From contig CM048850.1 of NCBI GenBank assembly GCA_026545225.1, positions 8,481,501 through 8,545,500 of the forward strand: DNA of 64,000 bases, written 5' to 3'. Below the pieces are notes generated by a model. That model was not told the DNA's origin, searched no databases, and saw only the letters and a program-made list of their open reading frames with translations. Shown piece after piece: positions 31,581 through 45,300 of the stretch. The stretch's first letter is position 1; each line of letters opens with the position of its first letter. This DNA comes from Cornus controversa (Eukaryota; Streptophyta; Magnoliopsida; Cornales; Cornaceae). The translations under genes and the position numbers were made by a program.

Positions 31581-32786
31581 TAGGGGTGCACAAAAATCCG
31601 TCCAAACCATAAATCCAAACTGGATCGGACAATTCGGCCCCCTTTTTTGGCGGTTCGATTTAGACACAGTTCCAATATTGTGAAACAGTTAATTCATGGT
31701 CCGGTTCCAGTTTTAGGTCCCCAATGTCCGGATCGAACCGTTATATATACAATACTAACTTATTAGAACTTCCTTTATCCTTGTCCAATCTTTTATACTT
31801 TTTTTCTTTATATATAATATATATTATACACATTCTAATAATATACTCCCACACAAGCCAGACCCACAAACTCAATAACCCTAGGTATTGTTTTAGTTTA
31901 TGTTTGTCTCATCTTATCTCTATTCTTCTCTATCTATTCATTGTTGAAACACGGCGCTAGGGCTGCTCTGGCTTTTCTTTCCAGGCATCCTCTTTGGTTT
32001 TTCGATCTCTACCTCTCACTTTTCTCCGCCTCTCACCTCTCGGCTCTCTCTCTTTGTCGATCTCAAGAACTGACATTTCACGGCTCACGCATAACGAACC
32101 AACCACGGAGTCATCGTCATCTTTCTCAATTGAGGTAAGAGATAGATCAATTTCTTTAATTAGTTTAGCATTTTAGCTTGTTTGTTGTATAGTTTTCACC
32201 TATAGCTTATTTCTTTGTTTATAATTTATCAAAGTAGTAGATGCAGAGTTTTAGTAGGGGAAATCTAACACCTTTGTCCAGTCAAGCACAACCCAGCGTA
32301 GAAGACCCACCGTGAACCCCCACTATATAGACCCACGGTCAGCTATCAACCATCACCACTGCTGAGCTGCCCAAGCAACCCACCTTATGCCATGGCGAGA
32401 CCCCCAAAACTGAGTCTCTATCTCTCTCTTCTATAATTCAATTTCTCCTTTTAATTCTTTTCTTTTCCCCTTTTTCCTTTCTTTTTTTTTTCTTTCTCTA
32501 ACTTTCAGTTTCTCACTCTTCTTTTTCTCTCTCTGGCATACACTGTCGACCCACTTGCTTTCTTATCATCAGATAAATGAAATGCTTATCTAAATATATC
32601 TATTTAGTGCACCATTGATATAATATATATATATATATATATATGTAGCACCATGAATAATATATATATGTGGGTGTGTGTGTGTGTGTATATATATATA
32701 ATACCTAATGAGTAGTTGACAGTAGGCTTGAATTTGAGGCTTGAAATAGGTTGATAGTAGCATAAAATTGAGCTTGAACATATAAA
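31581..32786 (+). mobile_element. hAT-like element end, fragment
   Basis: Begins TAGGGGTGCACAAAAATCCG at the point where the LTR copy breaks, then has GGTTCG- and GGTTCCGGTTCC-like words typical of plant hAT subterminal regions. A CT-rich stretch (31960-32130) ending in GAGGTAAGAG looks like a transcribed 5' leader with a splice donor. No transposase is seen and no right end is found, so it was probably truncated. 8-bp candidate duplication on the left: TAACATAT. Confidence 0.5.
32617..32702. repeat. AT and GT microsatellites
   Basis: An (AT)n run at about 32619-32645 and a (TG)n/(TA)n run at about 32668-32702, separated by a short spacer with a repeated TAGCACCAT-like word. Confidence 0.9.
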
Positions 32787-35262
32787 ATGGATGGAGATGT
32801 TATTGCTACTGGTGCATTAGTGGATGGTCTTTATTTATTAACTCCTATTTCTTATGTTTGCATGATAATGAGTTGAATGTAACAATAAAGTATCTAAATT
32901 TCAAGAGAAAATGTGTTTCTTTTGACTCAATGTATCTTTGGCATCTTAGATTGGGTTATATAAATCAAAATAGGATTCGAAGGCTGGTTAAAGAAGGTTT
33001 AATACTTATTGAGGCAGAGGAGCCTATGCTAACTTGTGAATCCTGTATTGAAGGCAAAATGACCAAGAGGCCATTTATGGGCAAAGGATATAGAGCCAAA
33101 GAACCATTGGAGTTAGTGCATACTGATGTATGTGGACCTTTAACTGTACAGGCAAGAGGAGGGTATGAGTATTTCTTTACTGATGACGACTCTAGGTTTG
33201 GATATGTTTATCTGATGCACCACAAGTTTAAAGCTTTTGGAAAGTTTTGAAAGTATCAGGCGAAAGTGGAGAGAAAATTAGGTAAGCACATCAAAACACT
33301 TCAGTCAAACTGTGGAGGGGAGTACTTCTTGGGACTGTTTAAGGATCATATAGTTACTGAGGGCATTGTTAGTCAATTGTTTGCACTGGGTTACCCTTAG
33401 CAGAATGGTGTAGTAGAAAGAAGAAACAGAACATTACTAGATATGGCTAGATCAATGTTGAGTTATTCAATGTTACCTCCTTCCTTTTGGGGTTTAGTTT
33501 TGGATATAGCCACTTACACACTGAATCATATTCCATCTAATTTGGTACCTAAGACTTTTTATGAGATATGGATAGGGCGTAGCCCTAGTCTGATGTAATT
33601 CCATGCTTGGGGTTGTCCTGCATATGTGCGGATATGATAGGTGACTAAATTGGAAGCAAGATCGAGAGTGTGTTTGTTTGTAGGCTATCTAAATAAAACT
33701 GAGGGTGGTTTATTTTATGATCCTGAGGATAGAAAAGTATTGGTTAGTACCAATGTTGTATTCTTGAAGGAAGATTATATTATAAACTATAGACCCAAAA
33801 GTAAAATTGTCCTAGATGAGGTGTAAGATTCTTTTAAAGAACCAGTGGTAGATGAACTAATCATAGATAATAAGACTGATGAAACACAATAAGCTATCAT
33901 GAGTATGCCTTCATCTTCTAGTACACTGATGCCCCATTATAGTGGTAAAGTCTCATGACAACTCGACAAATACATGTTTTTAGAAGAATCTTACGAGTTT
34001 ATCCCGAGTAAACATGAGTTGGACCCTGTGAACTACGAAGAGGTCATCAATCATACAAGAAATCATAATTGGAATCTAAGTATTTTAATCAATTCTAGGA
34101 GCAAACCCATCGGATACAAGTGGATCTACAAAAGAAAAAGAGTAATAGATGTCTGTGTTGAGACATATAAGGTAAGGCTGGTAGCCAAAGGCTTCACTCA
34201 ACATGAAGGGATTGGCTATAAGGAGACATTTTCACCGATAGCCATGCTGAAGTCTATTCTGACTCTTTTAGCCATAAGTGGTCATTATGATTATGAGATA
34301 TGGCAGATTGATGTCAAGACAACATTTTTAAATGGCCATATGGAAGAGGATATTTATATGAAACAATCAGACGGGTTTGTGGTGAAAGGTTAGGAGCACC
34401 TTGTGTGTAAATTGCAAAGATCCATTTATGGACTCAAGCAAGAATCCAAGAGCTAGAATATGCATTTTGATCAAACAATCAAGGCATTTGGTGTTGATCA
34501 AAACATTGATGAGCCTTGTGTGTATAAGAAGGTACAGGATAACATTATGATCTTTCTTATTCTTTATGTGGATGATATTCTCCTCATTAAAAATGATATA
34601 GGGGCATTATCATCAGTAAAAATTTGGTTGCCTAGCCATTTTGACATGAAAGACTTGGGAGAAGCCAATTGCATTTTTAGAACTAAGATTTTGAATAATC
34701 AGAAGAAAAAGATGATCGGTTTATCCCAAACTACATATATTGATGAGATTCTGGTCAGGTTTGCTATGCAAAACTCCAAGAAAGATTTATTACCTTTTAG
34801 GCATGGAGTTTCTCTTTCTAAGGCTCAATGTCCTAAGACGTTTGAAGAGGAAGAAAAGATGAGACGCGTACTATATGTTTCAACAGCAGGTAGTCTCATG
34901 TATGTTATGTTGTGTACAGGACCAGACATATGCTATGCTGTGGGAGTTGTCAGTAGGTTCCAGTCTAACTCTGGTCGAGATCATAGGATTATGGTCAAGA
35001 GCATTCTCAAATATTTGAGAAGAACTAGGGATTATATGCTTGTCTATGGAGGTGATAAGCTAGTACTAGATGGTTATACAAATTCTAATTTTTAATCAGA
35101 TGAGGATTCTAGAAGATATAACTTAGGATTTGTGTTTACATTATATGAAAAGGCTATAAGTTGGAAAAGTGTGAAGTAATCATGTATTACTAATTCAACC
35201 ATGAAGGCTAAATATGTTGTGGTTTTTGAAACAGCAAAGGTAGTTGTTTAGTTAAGAAAATT

Positions 35263-38058
35263 TGTCATGCCCCAGTTTCTGACACCCGGTTAGGAGCGAA
35301 GGAAACGGGGGTGAATCCGTAATTTCACCTCAAGTTCCCACACCTTAATCTCATTATAATCATTTCTATTGCGGAAGCATTCTATATGCACACCCTTCAA
35401 GTGGCATTAGATCATCAAAGGCCCTTGCAAATGATTTTCACCTTTGGTTCCATACATATAAACCACTAAGTTCTAGACCTCAACTTTTTACACAGATGGA
35501 ATTTGATTATGAAACCTACACCATTGGATAGAGCTTTCAAAAATACTCAATTTAAAAAAAAAACCCACGCTCAATTCCGATTTAAAACGAAGAAATTACA
35601 TCGAAACGAAGTCTGGACAATTTTTGAACCTTACTGTGAATAGTAATCTTGATCAATCGAGATTGGATCTCGATCAATCGAGATTCATCTCGATTAATCG
35701 AGATTTTGACCCCTTTAATCGAAGAAAATAGCCTCTCGGTAACTTGGACCTGTGATATTTCGATCAATCGAGATTGGGACTTCGATTAATCGAAATAAAA
35801 CTCAAAAATTCATAAAATCTCGCAACCATTTCGATCGATCGAGATGGGCATCTCGATCAATCGAAATGAGCATTTTGATTAATTGAAATGCACTGCCCAG
35901 ATTCTCCCAAACACCTATATATGATCAAATTGAACCCAAATCTCAACCAAACCACCTTAGATCATTCATAACTCATATAAATCATCTACCATTGATATAA
36001 AATCATACTAACACATCAACCTATACATTTGAATCTCAAATCTTGCATAATCATAGAAAACTCATCCTAAGTTCACAATGCACATAAAATTCAAGTGAAC
36101 CAAACCATCCTCATTTGTCCAAAGGTGATCTTCATTAACCCAACCATGCAATCTAACTTATACATTGAGATCCTACAACCATGATTCCAACATAAATCCA
36201 CAACTCTAAACATTCATATCCACGAAATTAAAATACAAGAGACAAAAGAATACATTCATCCATTTAAATTCCAAATCCATACATAATCCATGGAACCATA
36301 CATATAAGAATTTAAATGGCCCTTTTTGCATACATTCAACAAGTCTCAAATGAAGGAAGCCATTACACATACATTTCTCAAAAATCACTTTCCTACAAGT
36401 GTGGCACTTACATTTGGATTTCACATACATAAGAAGGTACAAATGTAAAGGCAACACCACAACCATTGTCTACATGCCACAAGCCGGCATAGACATTTAT
36501 CTACATCTCAAAAGAGCAAAAGTCCAAAAATAAGCTCAATATATCCATAGAGCTAATCATGCTTTGTCTTCCATTGGCGCCTTATCTAAAAATATTTTGT
36601 ATAAAGGGGTGAGCATCTCAACGGCTCAGTAGAAATGATCCACCCATCCCCACTCTAACCCGTAAGCCATGCATGAATGCACATGCTCATGCATTTTTAC
36701 CCAAACATCCACATTTTTCAAATCATGCATGATGCTTCACATAAAATGCAAATACATATGTATATATATATATATATATATATATCAAATTGGACAAGTC
36801 ACAACTTATATATATATACAACTCACACCAAATCAATTCAAAGGGGGCTTTCTCATCACTCCAATAGTAAGGGTCTCTTCGGCACCCAAACTCTGCTTGT
36901 GCTTTATCGGGTTACTAACCCGAAGGGAGCACCTCCTTTTGGCCAAGTTTTGGATCTTTCACCCTAGGGGCCTTCCCCTTATCTTAATTTCACACTCATG
37001 CCCCAAAATCATCATATAGTGCATATAATCACACCAATGCACATAGTCACACAATGCATGCATTTTTCATCAAATCAATGCATTTTCCTTCCAACTCAAG
37101 ATTGTCACAATGCTATCACACTCACATCATCAAAATCACTATGCTCATGGATTTTTGCTAGAAAATCATATTTTTCATGTTTTCATCAAACAAACACATT
37201 TTTCACCAAAAGCATTATAGTCACATTTGCACATACATGCCATGCATAAGCCCTAACTAACATGTTGGACACTTATACATGCATAAATCACCATGGTATA
37301 CATATATATATATATATATAGACCTAGGTTCAATAAATCAAAAGCTATCTCTTATGATATTTAGAAAAGGACCACAAGATCAAAGTAGAAGTGAGTCTAG
37401 CACCCCTACCTCAAATTGGAAGAGCTTCTAATTGATTTTCCCCAATCTCTCAAAACCCAACTTCCTTCGAAATGATTTTTGAACCGATCAATCTCGAGCC
37501 CTCGATGCGTAGATCGTTTCTTCCTTCTTCGGTGGAATCAAAATCTCACTCTAAGGCCCTCAACTCTAGTGAAGAAGAGGAGGAGATGAAGCTTGTATGT
37601 ATATATGTATATATCTCTCTCTCTCTCGGCTGCTGGGATGAAAAATGAGAGAAGAGCTGATCTCTCTTAGTATATATAGCTAAGTGACCTCCTCTTAATT
37701 ACTAGTTTGCCATCACCTTTTTGCAAAACCTTCTCGGGCGCATTTTTGGAGTTTCGTAACTCAGATTGACACGAAATCAACTCCGTTGCGCGTCAAATAT
37801 TTTATTTAATCTATCCTCCAATTTTGAAGTCATTCCGACACTTTTAAAATTTTTGGGCCCACAAGGCCCACGCCCCTAGGTTGATCAAACTCAAAAAAGT
37901 CAATTTTTGGCAAAAGTCCCCAAAACTTCACAAAACCCTATACCAGCCCTCTAAACATGTTCCCGCATTCAAAACATGTTAAACATCATTTAAAGTGTGC
38001 TTAAAGCAATAAATGACAAAAGTTGAAAAATCGGCCAAAATTGGGCACGGTCTCTACA
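35263..38058 (-). mobile_element. Solo LTR of a Tekay-type gypsy element
   Basis: TGTCATGCCCCAGTTTCTGA to GGTCTCTACA, 2796 bp, perfect duplications AAATT at 35258-35262 and 38059-38063, no internal region. A minus-strand TATA (TATATATA at about 37670-37677) precedes a CT-rich leader. Internal AT runs occur at about 36760-36785 and 37305-37320. Inserted in copia RNase H. Confidence 0.94.
35646..35889. repeat. Array of eight 18-bp ATCTCGATnnATCGAGAT words
   Basis: Words at about 35646, 35667, 35687, 35757, 35779, 35828, 35850 and 35872. ATCTCGATTAATCGAGAT (35687-35704) is a perfect 18-bp palindrome and ATCTCGATCAATCGAGAT (35667-35684) has perfect 8-bp arms. Later copies switch one arm to ATTTCGAT or ATCGAAAT. 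Same place in the LTR as the arrays at 8531 and 13672. Confidence 0.93.
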
Positions 38059-38351
38059 AAATTTCTCTTTGGTTTGGGAGTTGTGTAACATGTAAACTCG
38101 CCTATTGTACTTCATTGTGACAATAGTGGAGCTGTTGCTCAAAGCAAGGCTCCCAGAAATCATAAGCGTGGAAAACACGTTTAAAGGAAGTATAATCTAA
38201 TCAGAGACATAGTGTAGTGCGGAGACGTAGTGGTAGCTAAGATTGCATCGAAGAACAACCTTGTTAATACATTTACTAAAACACTACTGATCAAAGTATT
38301 TGATCGAGATTTGGATAGCATGGGACTTAAATGTGAAGGAAACTGGCTATA

Positions 38352-38367
38352 AAGTGCAAGTGGGAGA
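38352..38367 (+). other. Polypurine tract of the copia element
   Basis: AAGTGCAAGTGGGAGA one base before the 3' LTR; the form AAGTGGGAGATTGTTGGGAT is common in Tork/Angela copia elements. Confidence 0.72.
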
Positions 38368-38368
38368 T

Positions 38369-39906
38369 TGTTGGGATTGTATGCCCTTTATAGTACCAAT
38401 TGGGATGTAATGACATTGACTTATCAATAAGAATTTGTTTGCTTATCAAAAACATTGTTTATATATTATGAATGCTATGTATTGATTCAATTCAAAACCT
38501 GAATCGTAGTGTCCATTAACTATGCAATGACTTGGTGCATGAATGGTATGATTACCAAATTCAAGAGCACAAGTCACTTATATTGCATTATCATAAAGTG
38601 TTTTGTTCATTCAGCAATAGTGGGTGGACTCCCTATTGATAAATAACAAAACTGGATCACCAACAAGTCATTATCAAAGTATTTGTAAGGTCGTCATTAC
38701 AATTACTACTTGTTAGTGTTATAACGAATGTTATCCTCAAGTATGAAGGAGCGATGAACCTTAGACATGGTTGGTTAACACTTTGATATATGCGGTGGGC
38801 TCCGGGGTCTAAAATCAAAAGATGTTGGGTGTTGGTTGATCATGTGCTTTGGAACATGCTCCCAAAATTTACATCTATACTAGTTAATTTATTATGACTT
38901 GATTAGTTTAATCAATGATTCAGATTTAATAAAATGGATATGCACATTGGCAAAGTGCATAAGTTTTATTAAAGGCTTTTTGATTGAACGAAAAGTAATC
39001 AAGTGGTTTAATAAATATTCAATTGTTGATTTGAATTGAATGCACTTATACGTCCATATCCAATTGTGCATAGAAGGGTAATTTTGTATAATTAACACGG
39101 GTGTTGTGTGTTGACGCAACACAAGGTTTAAAGACAACACATGGTTTAACCATTCTTGAGTTGGAGTGCAATCACACTTATATAGTGGAGTTAAGTTGTG
39201 ATTAATGGATTATTGTAATTTAGGGTCATGGAATGACCAAGCCAATTATAATCCATTAGAGCCAATAAGAGTTTGGGCCCTTAAATAAGATCCACACTTC
39301 TAGCCCGCTAGGTCGATTTAAAACCAACTGGGTTGTTAAATGTGAATCTTATAATGTGATAGTGGCATTTGTAATTTAATTACATGCTAAGGGCACAAGT
39401 GAAATTATATATAAATATATATTTTCACGAATATATATAATTTAAATATATATACATAATATCTTATTTTTTATAGGAGAATATAAGATATGGAGTGTGT
39501 ATATAGTTTCCTTTTATATGATATGGAACCTATAAATATGTTATATTCTCTCCCATATCAAGGACACACATTTATGGAGAAATCAATTCACAAAATCTAG
39601 GGTTCTCCCACAAGAACTAGGTTTTTAGATAATCAATCTCAAGGGTCATAGTGGTGATTCATACGGGCAATACACCAAACGAGATCGATTGTTTCGCCAT
39701 CTGTTGAAGACTAGTGGGTTAGGAAATTATCCCCATCAGGTATTTGATCTCTTAATCCCATATTCTCCATGCAATCATATTCGTGTTCATGAAATAAAAT
39801 TTTGTTGCTTGCATAATATTTCATGCATCAAGGGGTTCGGTTTTATTTTAATGAACCACGCTTCTGCAAACTGTTTTGATGATTTTTTATCGAAAAAATC
39901 CCAACA
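38369..39906 (+). repeat. 3' LTR of the Tork-like copia element
   Basis: TGTTGGGATT at the start and its inverted copy AATCCCAACA at the end, about 1.54 kb. TATAAATATG near 39530 lies upstream of a CT-rich leader. No 5' partner exists in the window because the element is truncated. Confidence 0.85.
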
Positions 39907-41901
39907 ACCATTAGAACTATACAACTAACATATTTGATGAACAATTCTACCACAATAAAGAACAATAACAATATATAAATGTAAATAAACAATTCTTACA
40001 TGCCGTATATATATATTAGTGATACTTCTTATTAACTAGCTCCCAATTCAGTATTGCATCATATGCTTCTGTAACACATCTTATCATTTTAGCTAGCTTT
40101 AATAGGTAATCATATGCATATTCATTATTATGAAAACTAAGTTAAATGCGCATAACCATATATTTAAACAAATTTATCCTTTTCCATTAAAAATAAATAT
40201 AAAATTCACATAATCCACATCATATTCCATCCTCTAACGAAACCCGATAATTTAGGGACGTATAATCGATAATTTAGACAAGAGAAACAAGTCAAATTTA
40301 TGAATAAAGAAATAAAAGGAAAATAGTGCAATTTGACCATTATAGTTCACGACACTATCCACGGGTACTTGATAATTGAATGGGTTGAATGATCTGGGCC
40401 CTATTTGGAGGAGCTTCCTGATTCTAAAATTCCTTCCATTTAAAAGGCATTTGAAAATACCTTCAATAAAATGACTTTAAAAGAAAAAAGTTGTTTAGTG
40501 GATGTAGTTTTTGACATTCCTTCCACAATTAGCATAATTTTAACTTGATAAATTTATCCTTAATAATTACTCCCAATAGGAAAGTTTCACAAAATAAAGA
40601 CAGCAAAATTGTCAATAAAATTTGTTACTTAAAATAATTCTTGCTTCCTTCCAAAAGCAAGTTTTTCTGGCTTCCTTTGAACGGACTTTTTAGGACTTTG
40701 ACTTTCATTAGCAGTCCATTTTCCTTATTTCACCAAACATTAACATTTTTTTGGAAGGATTTTCTTGGGTTTGGAAGTCCGTTTCAATCTCCCAGAAAGT
40801 TCCCCCAAACGGCCCCCTGCTCACTATAGTATATGTATTTATTATAGAGAAATCATAATCCTAACAGCACAAGAAAACCTAAAAATAAAAAGGAACTAGT
40901 AACACAAGGAAACTGCTAAAAACAAAAAATTTCTCCAAATATTCCAAACAAAATAAATAAGAAGCCTAATAACTAAAAACTACTAAATATGAAATTTCAC
41001 CCAACTTCGAGTTCGTTTGGTCCATGAACAAAATTTCCAAAATATTTAGCAGTTTTCCTGTAAGATGAAAAACATGATTTTGGAGACCTAGACGAAGGTT
41101 TTTGGCCAAAAAAATGACATGGATCAGTAGCTAAAGCTACTAGATTTTGCTTATTGGGTTGTTTATGATCAATAATGAGCCTTATGGAGTCAAAAAAGTT
41201 CGTCGAAAATTCTATCCTACATCAACGACACTGTTAACGGAAATTAAATGTAAATATATACAACACGATACAACACAATTTAAGTCACTACATATAAATT
41301 TCATAAACGAAATCTTAGATTTTGGTCAGCATACATATCTCCGAAAATAAAATTCTAGTTTCTATTAATATATATATTAGAAACGAAACCCTAGTTTAAC
41401 CCGATACATTCATGCTTTATAAGAAAAAAACATATATACATATATATATATCGTTTCAGAGGTGAAGAGCTTATAAATTCAAAGGAGAAGAGAAGAAAAT
41501 ATACTTGCCCCTTTGAAAATAAAGGTAGAAATCATGTAATCACAAAACCCTTTGCTCGAAATCACGATCCTGTTCTCAAATCCCCCCTAGGGTTCATATC
41601 TCCCTCTCTTCCTCTCTATATATCTCTCTCTAAAAATATACGTATAATGAAATCTGTAGAAAACCATAACATATTAACATATATATATTATTTCTTAAAA
41701 CATATGGGTTTGGGCCTAAATAAAATAAATTCATCCTTTCCACCCATGAGCCCAAACATACACTATAACAAAACCCAAACCAAATAAATAAATAATTAAA
41801 CAAATTAACAACATGCAAATAAATTCAAAATAAAAATATTTAACCCTCCATAAATCCCATTAAACCCAATTAATTAATTTATAAAAATGCAGGGTATTAC
41901 A
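39907..41901 (-). repeat. LTR-like fragment ending GGGTATTACA
   Basis: The right edge read on the minus strand starts TGTAATACCCTGCATTTTTA, typical of a plant LTR start. A CT-rich leader with CCCTAGGGTTC (about 41585-41640) would lie downstream of it. The left end was not found; the copia LTR abuts it. AT-rich, no proteins. Lineage unclear. Another MITE-like insert is listed inside it. Confidence 0.45.
40396..40816. mobile_element. Probable MITE with GGGCCnnnTTTGG ends
   Basis: Ends GGGCCCTATTTGGAGGAGCT and, on the other strand, GGGGCCGTTTGGGGGAACTT, with weaker inverted similarity inside (TTCCTTCCA-like words). About 420 bp, no coding. Such ends occur in PIF/Harbinger- and hAT-like MITEs. 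No clear target duplication could be fixed, so class is open. Confidence 0.42.
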
Positions 41902-42619
41902 GGTGTTCTCTCAAGTTGTAAAGTATGGAAGAGGGCCCAAACCATGAAAAAATTGCTTATCTTTTGTTTGCATTTTTTTATCCCTATCTCTTTACTTTTG
42001 TTTGCTTGTATTTCATATTGCATACTCTGTTAGCGTTCCAAGTATTTGAGAAAAGTGCAAAACTAGTATAGCTTGCCAAAAGACTCAATTCACCCTCCTT
42101 TTGAGTCATTGTTTGGGCAAAAATTGGTATCAAAGCAAGTTCTCTAAATCTATCTTAATTGACTTAAAGTTAGATCCATGGCAAGCGTTAGCTTCTCAAC
42201 CTATATGGAATGCCAATCCAATAATAGATCTCATTGGTTCAATGGAACCAATAATAGTTATTGGGAAGCCAAAATGATGATATTTATTAGAGTCTTAGAT
42301 TATCGAGTTTGAAATATTATTTCTGATGGTCCTTTAGTGATAAAAAAATGTTGATGAAACTCTAAAGGAGAAATCAACTTGGACCTCAGCCGAGAACAAA
42401 TTTGATGAGCTTAACTATAAGGTCATGTGTAGTTTGTACAATGCTTTAAGCATTAAAGAGTTCAATAGAATTACTTATTGCAAAATGGGCCAATGAAATA
42501 TGAAAGAAACTAAAGTGACATATGAAGGCAATAGTTCTTTCATATGAATATTTTCCATGAATCTGATGAATTTATTGCTGATATATTTACTTGATTTACT
42601 TTTATTGTTAATGAATTAG
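41902..42619 (+). pseudogene. Copia LTR tail, primer site and gag N-terminal part
   Basis: ACTCAATTCACCCTCCTTTT near 42085 is a copia LTR tail and TTGGTATCAAAGCA (42127-42140) is a Met-tRNA primer site with one change. Gag starts MASVSFSTYMECQSNNRSHW at about 42178 and continues GTNNSYWEAKMMIFIRVLDY; it then needs frame changes to read FHESDEFIADIFT and FTFIVNEL by 42618. It breaks off there into gypsy RT sequence. The gag C-terminal end reappears at 48158. The middle of gag has been lost. Confidence 0.65.
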
Positions 42620-45300
42620 ATCTACCTCCGATGAGATATGTAGTTTTTAGCATTGATCTTACTCCCAGTACTACGCCTATCTCTATGGCACTGTACCGAA
42701 TGGCCCCGACAGAGTTGAAGGAGTTGAAAGGTTAGTTATAAGAATTATTGGATAAGAGGTTTGTACGACCTAGTACATCACCTTGGGGAGCTCCTACCCT
42801 ATTTGCTAAAAAGAAGGACAGATCCTTACGGTTGTTCATAGACTACCAAAAGTTGAACCAAACAACGGTTAAGAATAAGTATCCTTTGCCAAAGATAGAT
42901 GACTTGTTTAACCAACTAAAGGGTTCGAGTTATTTTTCGAAGATCGATTTGAGGTCAGAGTATTACCAATTGAGGGTAAGGGAAGAGGACATTCTGAAGA
43001 TAACTTTTCAAACTAGATATGACCACTACGAGTTTCTAGTGATGCCATTTGGATTAACAAATGCACCGGTGGTGTTCATGAATGTAATGAATTGAGCTTC
43101 AGTGTATACTTAACAGATTTTTGGTGGTATTTGTGGACGATATTCTTGTGTATTCTTCTTATATGGACGAGCATGAGATCCACTTGGGGACCGTACTATA
43201 GCTTTTGAGGGAGAACCGTTTGTATGCCAAATATGAAAAATATGAATTTTGGCTAACAGGAGTGAGGCCTAGGGCACGTGGTGTCGAAAGGAGGAGCAGC
43301 ACCGATGACCAAACTTACTCATAAGGGAGTAAAGTTGGTGTGGAATGATACTTGTGAGCATTCCTTTATGGAATTGAAGAGTAGATTGACTAGTGCTCCT
43401 ATATTGATTATCCTCAAACGTGGTTTAGGTTATGTCATCTACTGTGACGTTTCACGGGACGGTTTGGGATGTGTGCTAATGCAAACCAAGAGGGTTGTTG
43501 CATATGGTTCCTGGTAGTTGAAGATCCACAAGCAAAATTACCCGACTTATGACTTAGAGTTAGCGGTAGTAATTTTTTCTTTGAAAATGTGAAGGCATTA
43601 TCTCCACGGGCAAAAGTTTGAAGTTTTATTCGATTATAAGAGTTTGAAGTACTTTTTACACAAAAGGACTTGAATATGAGGCAAATGAGGTGGGTGGAAT
43701 ACATGAAAGACTACAACTTTGATCTTCAGTATAACCCGAAAAAAGTTAATGTGGTTGCCAATGCTTTGAGTAGAAAATCATATGGCACCTTAGCTAGTAT
43801 TACTATTCAAGAGTGGAAAATGATGGAAGCTATCTCATAAATGGGATTGTGCTTTAGTGAGGGTGGTGAATCGACTACTTTGTTCACACTTATTGCACAA
43901 CAAACTCCAGTGAGTAGGGTGGTTGGGGAACAGAGGCATGACAGTGAGATGGAGGCTATTCACACTCGAATTTCAGGTGGCGAAGTGGTGGAATGTTAGA
44001 TTATCCATTCAGATGGAGGTTTGAGGTTCAAAGGTAAAATGGTTGTTCCATTGGCTTGTAAGGATGTGGTTTTGAGAGAGTTTCATAACTCTAGGCTTAC
44101 AATGCATCCCGGTAGTACCAAAATGTATCACAACCTTCATAGACAGTATTGGTGGAAAGGCATGAAAAAAGACGTTGCACAGTTTGTGGCGAGGTACCTC
44201 ACTTGTCAACAAGTGAAGGCCGAGCATCAGAGACTGACAGGGTTATTACAGTCATTACTAGTGGCTATGTGGAAGTGAGAACACGTCACTATGAACTTTA
44301 TGATGGGGTTGCCTAAGATGAGGAAGAGTCATAATGTAGTTTGGGTCATTATGGACAGACTAACCAAGGTGGCTCATTTCCTTCTGATTTGAGTGACAAA
44401 TGACGTAGATACTCTTAGTCGGCTGTTTGTTGATCAAATTTTGAGACTGTATAAAGTGTCAATTTCTATTGTGTCTAATAGAGATCCAAGGTTTACGTCA
44501 CAATTTTGGTAGAGTTTTTAGGCTGCACTTAATACAGACCTCCATTCAGTACAACTTTTTATTCCCAGATAAATGGTCAGTCAGAGCATACCATTTAGAT
44601 TTTGGAGGATGTGCACTTAATTTTCGTGGCAGTTCAGAGGATCGTCTTCCATTGGTGGAGTTTGCATATAATAATAGTTATCAAGCTAGTATTAAGATGG
44701 TTTCATTCGAGGCTTTGTACGGTAGACCTTGTAGGTCACCGGTTTATTGGATAGACATCGAAGAGACAGTGGCATTGGGGACAAATATAGTCCAAAAGAC
44801 TACAGAAAATATAAGGATTATAAGGCAACAGTTGCTTACAGCTTAGAGTCATCAGAAAAGCTATGCCGACACAAGGCAGAGGCCTTTGGCATTTGAGGTG
44901 GGAGAACAGGTGTTTCTAAAGGTCTTGCCACAAGAAGGTTTGATGAGGTTTGGGCGTAACGGGAAGCTAGAGCCACAGTTTATCGGTCTGTTTGAGATAT
45001 TGGATCGTGTAGGTGAGGTTGCATATCGCTTAGCATTGCCATCGTAATTCTCAAATGTGCACAATACTTTCTACGTTTCTATGTTAAGAAAGTATGAGTC
45101 GAATCCTTCACATGTGTTAGATTGGACAGATCTTAAGGTGGAGGAGGATGTGTCTTATGAGGAGAGATCGATACAAGTTTTGGATACTAGAGAGCAAGTG
45201 CTTCGGGCAAAACCATTCCTTTGGTTAAAGTCCTTTGGAGGCATCACAGAGTCGAGGAGGCTATGTGGGAGCGGAAACAAGAAGTCTGCTTAAAGTATCC
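42620..45300 (+). pseudogene. Tekay-type pol: RT, RNase H, integrase, chromodomain
   Basis: RT from 42748: [40 protein letters not shown] and [17 protein letters not shown], then a frame change and VVFVDDILVYS near 43127 with both Asp kept. An in-frame deletion joins LGHVVSKGG to APMTKLTHKGVKLVW near 43305, removing about 70 residues of the RT/RNase H connection. RNase H has LGYVIYCDVSRDGLGCVLMQ. Integrase: zinc module at 44021-44278 (RYLTCQQVKAEHQ), VWVIMDRLTKVAHFLLI near 44340, SNRDPRF for the second Asp region, and LVEFAYNNSYQASIKM at 44655. The FHPQTDGQSE region is frame-broken at about 44560. The chromodomain tail LRKYESNPSHVLDWTDLKVE is in 45057-45293. Confidence 0.85.

Larger units (their letters stand above)
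32787..38345 (+). pseudogene. Tork-like copia pol, 5' truncated and split by a solo LTR
   Basis: Starts inside the pre-integrase region. 32858-33250 holds LWHLRLGYINQNRIRRLVKE, CESCIEGKMTKRPF, then the integrase core (LVHTDVCGPL, FTDDDSRFGYVY). ALGYP, stop, QNGVVERRNRTLLDMARSML near 33385 keeps the third catalytic Glu. RT runs 33974-35095 with stops: GYKWIYKRKRVI, ARLV-like VRLVAKGFTQHEGIGYKETF, IDVKTTFLNGHMEEDIYM and YVDDILLIKNDIG with both Asp. RNase H starts LDGYTNSNF and is cut at 35262 by the solo LTR. It resumes at 38064 with HCDNSGAVAQSKAPRNHKRG and NLVNTFTKTL. Gag, protease and the 5' LTR are absent. Confidence 0.87.

Noticed and set aside
32619..32702. Origin-like AT/GT region
   Set aside because: Simple microsatellites; nothing else supports a replication signal.
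36669..37249. Overlapping His/Ile-rich frames
   Set aside because: Chance frames in AT-rich LTR sequence with ATAT microsatellites.
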